A stretch of 64,000 nt of DNA from Streptomyces apocyni (GTDB lineage Bacteria > Actinomycetota > Actinomycetes > Streptomycetales > Streptomycetaceae): NCBI RefSeq assembly GCF_009739465.1, contig NZ_WHOM01000065.1, positions 62,001 to 126,000 on the forward strand, written 5' to 3'. Within the stretch, counting starts at the first letter, position 1. Each line of letters opens with the position of its first letter. The notes under the pieces are model-generated. The model did not search any database, was not told the origin of the DNA, and was given only the letters and a program-made list of their open reading frames with translations. This document shows positions 9,210-15,347 of the stretch, in pieces. Made by a program: the position numbers and the translations under genes.

Positions 9210-9401
9210 ATCCGGCGTCGCCTCAGGAGCCGGGGCGGCTTCGTCGCCCCGGCTGTCCTGCGGCTCGTCCACCTGCTCATTCAGTGAGGCTTCGTGCAAG
9301 ACGAAAGGGAAGAGTGCCTTCGCGTCTTCCAGCGCCCTGTCAGAGGGTGATCTGAGGGCACTCGCGAGCTCTTCCAGTGCCTCTCTGGCAGTGTCGTCCA
9401 C
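9171..9401 (-). CDS. Small acidic protein of unknown function
   Basis: A reading frame of 76 residues from GTG 9401, with GAGGTGA five bases upstream; longer versions from GTG 9410 or TTG 9419 are possible. The first half is predicted helical and acidic (EALEELASALRSP, DRALEDAKALFPFVLHEA), and the second half is disordered and Pro/Glu-rich. I do not recognise a family. Its 3' end overlaps the 3' end of the sigma gene by 39 bp in convergent orientation. It lies downstream of the acyltransferase gene, separated from it by a terminator-like hairpin. Confidence 0.5.
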   Translation of the reverse strand: MDDTAREALEELASALRSPSDRALEDAKALFPFVLHEASLNEQVDEPQDSRGDEAAPAPEATPDSVGRHPVTPHCY

Positions 9402-9456
9402 TCTGCTCACCTCTGCCAATTAGTTCGATGTTTAATCACCCGTAGAGTAAGGCAAA

Positions 9457-9498
9457 GTCCCGCGAACGACAATACGGTTGAGTAGCGTTTCGCGGGAC
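9457..9498 (-). terminator. Terminator hairpin after the acyltransferase gene
   Basis: A 10-bp perfect inverted repeat (GTCCCGCGAA / TTCGCGGGAC) with a 22-nt loop. On the minus strand it is followed by a T-rich stretch (TTTGCCTTAC). It lies just past the stop codon of the leftward acyltransferase gene, so it probably ends the PKS operon. Confidence 0.65.
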
Positions 9499-9517
9499 CT
9501 CCATTTCAGCCACACCC

Positions 9518-10483
9518 TCAGGCGGTCAGGCTCGGGTCGAGCGATCCGACAGACTTAAGTATCCGGTCGATGCGTCGAGCGTCACTCGCGGGATGGCACA
9601 CCGCGCCCGGCAGTGTATTGCGGACGAACCCGCTCAGGGCCCGCCCAGGACCCGCCTCCACAAAGGTGCCGACACCGCTCTCGGAGATCACCTGCAAGGT
9701 GTCCGACCAGCGCACCGCGCCCGCCAGCTGACGGCGCAGCATATGGCGTGCCTCCGCGCCGTCCAGCAGACGGCTCGCCGTCACGTTCGCCAGCACCGGG
9801 AACGCCGGATCCCGGAACTCCACCCGGTCGAGCTCCGCGGTGAACTCCTCCTCCAGTTCGGCCATCAGGCTGCAGTGGAACGGTGCTCCCACGCCCAGCA
9901 TCACCACGCGCTCGGCACCAGCCGCCTTCATCATCGTGGCCACCTCGCGCACCGCGTCCCGCTCACCGGAGACCACATGCTGCGCGGGGTCGTTGTAGTT
10001 GGCGACCTCGACGACCGCCCCGGTCCGCTCCGCCACCTCCGAGCAGCCCCGCTCGACCTGCCGGGCCTCCGGGCCGATCACCGCCGCCATCGCGCCCGGG
10101 GTGTGCTCGTTGACCTGGGCCATCAACGCGCCGCGCTTGCGGACCAGGAGCAGCGCGTCCGTCCACTCCAGCACGCCCGCGCTGACCAGCGCCGCGTACT
10201 CGCCCAGACTGTGCCCCGCGGCGACCGACGGGGTGATGCCGTGGCCCCGCAGCACGTCCAGGACGGCGATGCTGGTCAGGAAGACGGCGGGCTGGGTGAT
10301 CTCGGTGGGCACCAGCTCGTCGGCGGTGCCTTCCCAGCACAGCCGGGACAGCTCGAAACCGAGCAGCTCGTCGGCTGGCCGGTAGTAGCGCTCGATCAGT
10401 TCGGGGTGGCGCTCGACCAGGTCCCGTCCCATCCCCGGGCGCTGGGAGCCCTGACCGGGGAAGAGGAAAGCGATGTTCTGCAT
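9518..10483 (-). CDS. Malonyl-CoA:ACP acyltransferase (FabD-like)
   Basis: A 321-residue protein with ATG at 10483 behind AAGGGAG. The family hallmarks are intact: FLFPGQGSQ at the N-terminus, the nucleophile elbow GHSLGEY, the carboxylate-binding Arg in VRKRGALM, and the catalytic His in GVGAPFHCSLM. It transfers malonyl from CoA to the ACP. A dedicated malonyl transferase inside a type II cluster is unusual, since most actinobacterial type II PKSs borrow the housekeeping FabD. Here it accompanies the cluster's own AcpS, ACP and acyl-CoA carboxylase. A strong hairpin at 10550-10586 separates it from the upstream flavin reductase gene. Confidence 0.92.
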   Translation of the reverse strand: MQNIAFLFPGQGSQRPGMGRDLVERHPELIERYYRPADELLGFELSRLCWEGTADELVPTEITQPAVFLTSIAVLDVLRGHGITPSVAAGHSLGEYAALVSAGVLEWTDALLLVRKRGALMAQVNEHTPGAMAAVIGPEARQVERGCSEVAERTGAVVEVANYNDPAQHVVSGERDAVREVATMMKAAGAERVVMLGVGAPFHCSLMAELEEEFTAELDRVEFRDPAFPVLANVTASRLLDGAEARHMLRRQLAGAVRWSDTLQVISESGVGTFVEAGPGRALSGFVRNTLPGAVCHPASDARRIDRILKSVGSLDPSLTA

Positions 10484-10549
10484 GGATCTCCCTTGCGTAG
10501 AGGGGTGGTAGAGGGGGGGAGAGGGGAGGTAGGAGTGGCGGGCGGTGTG

Positions 10550-10586
10550 AACGGGGGGCTGACGCGCGATCCGCGTCAGCCCCCCG
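10550..10586 (-). terminator. Strong hairpin between flavin reductase and acyltransferase genes
   Basis: A perfect 16-bp stem, ACGGGGGGCTGACGCG with its reverse complement, around the 5-nt loop CGATC. It lies 29 bp past the flavin reductase stop codon. No T-tract follows, as is common for GC-rich actinobacterial terminators. It should reduce or end transcription before the acyltransferase gene. Confidence 0.7.
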
Positions 10587-10614
10587 TCCCGTACCGCTAT
10601 GGCGCCCCGGCCGC

Positions 10615-11130
10615 TCAGCGCAGGCCGAGGAGCTTCCCCTGGTGGTAGGCGAGTGGATCGGTGTCGGGGGAGCAGCCGATGTCGGTGACCTCACCGATGA
10701 AGACGGTGTGGTCGCCCGCCGTGACCCGCTGGGCCACCCAGCAGTCCAGATGGGTCACGGCCCCGTCCAGCACCGGGGTGCCCGCCGCGCCGACGCGGTG
10801 TGGCACCCCGGCGAAGCCCGCGGCGCCACGCGGCCGGTCCGACGCGGCGAACCGCGAGGCCAGCGAGGACTGCTCGCGACCCAGCACGTTCACGGTGAAC
10901 ACCCCGCAGGCATCGATCACTTCGGCGACCTGCGAGCCGTGCCCGAGGCAGATCAGCAGCATCGGGGGCTCCAACGACACCGAGGTCAGAGAGGAGACGG
11001 TGGTCCCGTACGGCCCGCCGGGCCCGTACGAGGTGACCACCGCGACCCCGGTGACGAAGCGCCCCATCGCCTGCCGGAACTCCCTGGGGCCGACGGCGGA
11101 GGCCACCGGTGTGGTGCTGCGGGACGTCAT
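10615..11130 (-). CDS. Flavin reductase domain (HpaC-like) protein
   Basis: A 171-residue protein with ATG at 11130. The FMN-binding split-barrel pattern is clear: FRQAMGRFVTGVAVVTS, TVSSLTSVSLEPPMLLICL, FTVNVL, and an AGDHTVFIGEV strand ending in a Tyr-His (AYHQGKLLGL). Members reduce FMN/FAD with NAD(P)H and supply it to two-component monooxygenases. No partner flavin monooxygenase of that class is in the window, so the reduced flavin may serve an enzyme elsewhere, or the protein may itself act on the polyene. It lies 11 bp after the KASIII-like gene, in the same operon. Confidence 0.85.
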   Translation of the reverse strand: MTSRSTTPVASAVGPREFRQAMGRFVTGVAVVTSYGPGGPYGTTVSSLTSVSLEPPMLLICLGHGSQVAEVIDACGVFTVNVLGREQSSLASRFAASDRPRGAAGFAGVPHRVGAAGTPVLDGAVTHLDCWVAQRVTAGDHTVFIGEVTDIGCSPDTDPLAYHQGKLLGLR

Positions 11131-11141
11131 GGTGGCCCCTC

Positions 11142-12227
11142 TCAGCCGGCAGGGGTGGCCGCGGTCCAGTCCACGACCGCCCCCGCGTAGATCCACTTGG
11201 TGGACTCGACGCCGACCAGCATCAGCCGGTCGCCCGGCTTGACCTGGCCCGAGCGCCAGGCGTCGTCCAGGAACAGCGGCACCGCCGCACAGCCGACGGC
11301 GCCCATGGTGGAGAGGCTGTCGAACACCTTCCCGTCCAGCGCCTTCCACTCGGCGGTGTCCAGGCCCAGCTCGTGGAGGGCGTCCAGCATCCAGCCGACG
11401 TTCCCCTCCGGGACCAGACAGAGGTCGACGGAGTCGACATCCACCTTGCTCCGCCGCAGCGTGCTGCTGATCGCCTCGGTGACCATCACCGGAGTGAAGT
11501 CGCCCGCGCCGACCACGTCGACCTTCAGGTCAACCAGCCGCTTGGCCTTGAGCTGCTCGTGGATCGGGGCGTGCGTGCCGCCACCCACCGAGTGGATGCC
11601 GGGCTTGCGGTCACCGCCGATGGCCTCCATCGCGGCGCCAAGGAGACCGCCCTCGCCGCCTTCCTCGGCACGGAGCACGATCGCGCCCGCGCCGTCGCCG
11701 AACATGTAGACCGGCATCCGGTCCCGCATCCGGATCTTGTACGGGTCCTTGCCGAGGAAGATGGGCGCGAGCACCGGCGAGATGGCCTCGCTGCCGATGA
11801 CCAGCGCGGTCCGGTAGACGCCGGACTCCAGGTACATCCGCGCCACATCAAGACCCTGGACCACCCCGGCCCCGCCGGAGCGGATCTCCAGCGTGGCGCA
11901 GCGGGTCAGACCCAGGCGCTCCTGCACCAGATTGACCAGCGGCGGCAGCGGGAAGTCCGGGGTGCCGGTGGCGAGGATGATCAGGTCGACGTCCCCGGCC
12001 TCGAGCCCGGCCGAGTCCAGCGCCTGGACGGCCGCCTTGTAGGCCATGTCCGAGTTGTTCTCGCGGTGTTCACCGGTAGCCGGGTCGATCATCCAGAACC
12101 GGCGCTCGATGGAGAGGCCCTCGCGCACCTCGTCGGGCAGCGGCCCGACGAGGCGTGCGATCTCCTCGGTGGAGATCGGGTCACCGGGCTGATAGCCCCC
12201 GGTGCCGATGATCTGTATCGCGGTCAT
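11142..12227 (-). CDS. KASIII (FabH)-like protein lacking the catalytic triad
   Basis: A 361-residue thiolase-fold protein with ATG at 12227 and the overall FabH layout (GTGGYQPGDPIS start, FGDGAGAIVL, C-terminal GDRLMLVGVESTKWIYAG). In FabH the nucleophile lies in a DxxxxCAG-type motif; here the matching stretch is EIRSGGAG, so Cys becomes Gly119. The His in the usual PHQAN is replaced in LVPEGNVG (Glu), and the GNTSxAS Asn region reads GAVGCAA. All three active-site residues therefore appear lost. PqsB is a known inactive KASIII partner subunit, so a structural, priming or acyl-binding role is more likely than condensation. The alignment was done by eye. Confidence 0.82.
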   Translation of the reverse strand: MTAIQIIGTGGYQPGDPISTEEIARLVGPLPDEVREGLSIERRFWMIDPATGEHRENNSDMAYKAAVQALDSAGLEAGDVDLIILATGTPDFPLPPLVNLVQERLGLTRCATLEIRSGGAGVVQGLDVARMYLESGVYRTALVIGSEAISPVLAPIFLGKDPYKIRMRDRMPVYMFGDGAGAIVLRAEEGGEGGLLGAAMEAIGGDRKPGIHSVGGGTHAPIHEQLKAKRLVDLKVDVVGAGDFTPVMVTEAISSTLRRSKVDVDSVDLCLVPEGNVGWMLDALHELGLDTAEWKALDGKVFDSLSTMGAVGCAAVPLFLDDAWRSGQVKPGDRLMLVGVESTKWIYAGAVVDWTAATPAG

Positions 12228-12241
12228 CTGGTGTGGCCTCC

Positions 12242-12643
12242 TCAGACCGTGGCGAGCGCGGCGCGGTGCTCGACGAGGCCGACCAGGTTCTCCACCGTGA
12301 ACAGGCCCATGACCTGGGTGGCCTCCAGCTTGCCCGCCAGCGCGTCGGTGTCGATCTGCGGCATGACCTTCTTCAGCTGGGCGAGGCCGACGGCCGAGAC
12401 GATCTCGTTCTCGTCGCCGAACTCCTCGTCCGGGATGCCGCCCTGGACGTACGCGGCGAGCTCCGCCGCCTGGATCTTGATGCCCAGCGAGCGCTCCAGG
12501 CGGAAGAGGATGTCGAGCAGGTCGATCGACTCCGCGCCCAGGTCATCCAGCAGGGTCGCCTCGGGCACGACCTCGTCGTCCTCGGCGCCCAGCGCGTCGA
12601 TCACGGCCTCGGTGACGGCCTTGACGATGGTGTTGCGGTCCAT
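12242..12643 (-). CDS. Acyl carrier protein, extended type
   Basis: A 133-residue protein with ATG at 12643. Residues 1-75 are an ACP: the phosphopantetheine site is Ser39 in DLGAESIDLLD, followed by the usual acidic helix (ILFRLERSLGIKI). It is about 50 residues longer than ordinary ACPs; the added C-terminal part (DEEFGDENEIVSAVGLAQL, then MGLFTVENLVGLVEH) looks like further helices, with the last ACP helix displaced by the insertion. It should carry the growing chain for the KS/KR/DH enzymes and be activated by the AcpS at 21267. The 135 bp upstream carries no gene. Confidence 0.88.
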   Translation of the reverse strand: MDRNTIVKAVTEAVIDALGAEDDEVVPEATLLDDLGAESIDLLDILFRLERSLGIKIQAAELAAYVQGGIPDEEFGDENEIVSAVGLAQLKKVMPQIDTDALAGKLEATQVMGLFTVENLVGLVEHRAALATV

Positions 12644-12778
12644 GGTGGTCCCTCCGGACTGGTGAGATATGTGGCCTGTGTGTCTCGTACGTTCAGATCC
12701 GCGGACGGGGCGGTCGGATACACCGGGCGCGCCCCGTCCTCGATTTCGGCCTTGGTGACGTTCGCGGGAAGACAGTTC

Positions 12779-12973
12779 CTAGCTCGCCCAGGAGACGGGC
12801 GAGGCATCCGCAGCGGCGCGCGGCACGGACCACGGGGCTCGCGGTCGGCGCGCCTTCGGCGCAGGAGCGGGCGTGGTGGCCAGCCGCAGCGCCACCAGCA
12901 CCGCGCACAGCTCCTCGGCGGTCGGCGCGCCGTGCGTGACGCGCAGCCCGGCCGGTGGGCGGGTGGCGCTCAC
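12779..12973 (-). CDS. Acyl-CoA carboxylase epsilon subunit
   Basis: A 64-residue basic protein starting at GTG 12973, overlapping the carboxylase beta stop (GTGA). The N-terminus (LRVTHGAPTAEELCAVLVAL) matches the short epsilon subunits of actinobacterial acyl-CoA carboxylases (AccE/PccE), and the rest is a disordered Ala/Pro/Arg tail ending in a Trp, as usual in that family. Epsilon binds the beta hexamer and stimulates the complex. The biotinylated alpha subunit is not in the window and is presumably supplied from the housekeeping set. Confidence 0.8.
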   Translation of the reverse strand: MSATRPPAGLRVTHGAPTAEELCAVLVALRLATTPAPAPKARRPRAPWSVPRAAADASPVSWAS

Positions 12974-14574
12974 TGCGGCTGGTTCCCGTGCTTGCGGCGC
13001 GCCAGCGGTACGTACTTGGCGCGCAGCAGCGCCAGCGAGCGGATCAGTACCTCGCGGGTGTCGCGCGGGTCGATCACGTCGTCGACGAGGCCGCGCTCGG
13101 CCGCGTAGTACGGGTGCATCAGGGTGCGCTTGTACGTGTCGATGACCTCGGCGCGCTCGGCCTCGGGGTCGTCGGCCGCCGCGATGCGCTTACGGAAGAC
13201 CACGTTGGCCGCGCCCTCGGCGCCCATCACGGCGATCTCGTTGGTGGGCCACGCGAAGGACAGGTCGGTGCCGATGGAGCGGGAGTCCATCACGATGTAC
13301 GCGCCGCCGTACGCCTTGCGCACGATGACCTGGATACGGGGCACGGTCGCGTTGCAGTACGCGTACAGCAGCTTCGCGCCGTGCCGGATGATGCCGCCGC
13401 GCTCCTGGTCGGCACCCGGCAGGAAGCCGGGCACGTCCACCAGCGTCACCAGCGGGATGTTGAAGGCGTCGCAGGTCTGCACGAACCGCGCGCCCTTTTC
13501 CGATGACTGGATGTCCAGTACCCCGGCCAGCCGCATCGGCTGGTTGGCGACGATGCCCACGGTCTGCCCGTCCAGCCGCGCCAGGGCGCAGATCAGACTG
13601 GCGCCCCAGTCCTCGTGGACCTCGAAGAAGTCCCCGTCGTCGACGATCTCCCCGATCACCGCGCGCATGTCGTACGCGGCCTGCGGATCGACCGGTACGA
13701 GATCCATGAGCGCGTCACAGGAACGGTCCGCCGGGTCCGCGGTGACCTCGGCCGGCGGCATCTCCCGGTTGTTCTGCGGCAGCAGCGACAGCAGATGCCG
13801 TACGTCCTCGAAGGCCGACTCCTCGTCGTCGTGGGCGAACCCCGCGAGGCCCGACTCCCGCGCGTGCAGATCGGCGCCGCCCAGCTCGTCCTGGGTGAGC
13901 TTCTCGCCGGTCACCGCCTGCACCACATCGGGCCCGGTGAGGAACATCTGCGAGGTGCCGCGCACCATGAACACGAAGTCGGTGAGCGCGGGGGAGTAGG
14001 CCGCGCCGCCAGCGCACGGCCCGAGCACCACGCTGATCTGCGGAATCAGCCCGGAGGCCCGGACGTTACGGCTGAAGATGCCGCCGTACCCGGCGAGCGC
14101 CGTGACGCCCTCCTGGATGCGGGCGCCCGCCCCGTCACACAGCGAGACCAGCGGCACGCCACTCGCCTCGGCCAGGTCCATCACCTTGTGGATCTTCTGT
14201 GCGTGGGCCTCGCCCAGCGCGCCGCCGAACACCCGGAAGTCATGGGCGTAGACGAGGACTTCACGGCCGTGCACCCGGCCCCATCCGGCGATGACGCCAT
14301 CGCCGTGCGGGCGCCGCTGGTCCATCCCGAAGTCGGTGGCCCGGTGCCTGCGCAACGGCTCGATCTCGGCGAAGGAGCCCTCGTCCAGCAGGAGCGCGAT
14401 GCGTTCCCGGGCGGTCAGCTTGCCCTTGGCGTGCTGCCGTTCGGTGGCCGCCGCGTCGCCCGCGTGCAACTCCTCCTTGATGACGCGCAGTTCGTCGGCG
14501 CGCTGCTCCATCGTCTCGCGCGGCAGCTCACCTCGTACGGTGCTGCGCAGCGCGGTGTCGCTGGGGCTGCTCAT
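12970..14574 (-). CDS. Acyl-CoA carboxylase carboxyltransferase (beta) subunit
   Basis: A 534-residue protein with ATG at 14574, overlapping the ketoreductase stop. Both carboxyltransferase domains are complete: the N-half oxyanion loop GPCAGGAAYSPAL and the C-half VDVPGFLPG and RKAYGGAYIVM. In the S. coelicolor PccB/AccB pair, the residue after GGAY decides substrate: Asp favours propionyl-CoA, Ile allows acetyl-CoA. Here it is Ile (near residue 430), so malonyl-CoA formation is the best prediction. It is coupled to the epsilon subunit, giving this cluster its own extender-unit supply. Confidence 0.9.
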   Translation of the reverse strand: MSSPSDTALRSTVRGELPRETMEQRADELRVIKEELHAGDAAATERQHAKGKLTARERIALLLDEGSFAEIEPLRRHRATDFGMDQRRPHGDGVIAGWGRVHGREVLVYAHDFRVFGGALGEAHAQKIHKVMDLAEASGVPLVSLCDGAGARIQEGVTALAGYGGIFSRNVRASGLIPQISVVLGPCAGGAAYSPALTDFVFMVRGTSQMFLTGPDVVQAVTGEKLTQDELGGADLHARESGLAGFAHDDEESAFEDVRHLLSLLPQNNREMPPAEVTADPADRSCDALMDLVPVDPQAAYDMRAVIGEIVDDGDFFEVHEDWGASLICALARLDGQTVGIVANQPMRLAGVLDIQSSEKGARFVQTCDAFNIPLVTLVDVPGFLPGADQERGGIIRHGAKLLYAYCNATVPRIQVIVRKAYGGAYIVMDSRSIGTDLSFAWPTNEIAVMGAEGAANVVFRKRIAAADDPEAERAEVIDTYKRTLMHPYYAAERGLVDDVIDPRDTREVLIRSLALLRAKYVPLARRKHGNQPQ

Positions 14575-15347
14575 GGCCGCCCCAGACCCAGCGCGGTCAT
14601 CGCGCCACCGTCCACGTTCACCAGCGAGCCGGTCATGTAGGAGGACTCGGGGCCGCTGAGGAAGCGGACCACATCCGCGATCTGCTCGACCTCGCCGAAC
14701 TTCCGCATCGGGATCTGCTTCTTGATGGCGCGCCCGGTGGTGCCCTCGGTCAGCCCCGCCACCAGGTCGGTCGGCGCGAAGCCGGGCAGTACGGCGTTGA
14801 CGCGGATGCCGAAGCGCGCCGACTCCATGGCGCAGCAGCGGGTGAAGGCGTTCACCGCGCCCTTGGACGCGGCGTAGTTGGACTCGCCGATCCAGCCGCG
14901 TTCGCCCATCACCGAGGAGACGTTGACGATGACGCCCGCGCCCTTGCTCATGAAGTGCGGCAGTACCGCCTTGGTGCAGTGGAAGACGCCACCGAAGTTG
15001 ACCTTCATGACGTCGACCCAGTCGTCCATCTCCATGTGGTAGACGAGGGCGTCCTGGGCGACCCCGGCGTTGTTGACCAGGATGTCGATGCCGCCGAGGC
15101 TCTCGACGGTCTGCCGCACCATGTCCTGGGCCGCCGCCGCGTCCGCGACGTCGCCGTGCACGGTGATCGCCTTGCCCCCGGCCGCCTCGATCTCCTGGGC
15201 CAGCTCCTTCGCCGGGCCCTCGGAACTGCGGTAGTTGATGGCCACGGCGGCCCCGTCGGCGGCCAGCTTGCGGCAGATGGCGGCGCCGATGCCCCGGGAA
15301 CCGCCGGTGACCAGCGCGACCTGTCCTTGCAGCTTCAGCGAGCTCAT
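14571..15347 (-). CDS. 3-ketoacyl-ACP reductase (FabG-like, SDR)
   Basis: A 258-residue short-chain dehydrogenase with ATG at 15347. The NADPH motif TGGSRGIG lies near residue 15, NNAG near 90, the catalytic Ser in VSSVMG, and the Tyr/Lys pair in NYAASKGA. Length and motifs fit FabG exactly. It should reduce the beta-keto group after each condensation, before the dehydratases act. Its start overlaps the stop of the fused KS-CLF gene by 4 bp and its stop overlaps the carboxylase start, so it sits mid-operon with translational coupling on both sides. Confidence 0.93.
   Translation of the reverse strand: MSSLKLQGQVALVTGGSRGIGAAICRKLAADGAAVAINYRSSEGPAKELAQEIEAAGGKAITVHGDVADAAAAQDMVRQTVESLGGIDILVNNAGVAQDALVYHMEMDDWVDVMKVNFGGVFHCTKAVLPHFMSKGAGVIVNVSSVMGERGWIGESNYAASKGAVNAFTRCCAMESARFGIRVNAVLPGFAPTDLVAGLTEGTTGRAIKKQIPMRKFGEVEQIADVVRFLSGPESSYMTGSLVNVDGGAMTALGLGRP

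Noticed and set aside
12601..12807. A 68-codon leftward frame between the ACP and epsilon-subunit genes
   Set aside because: It overlaps the ACP gene, has no ribosome site, and its composition is random; treated as intergenic.
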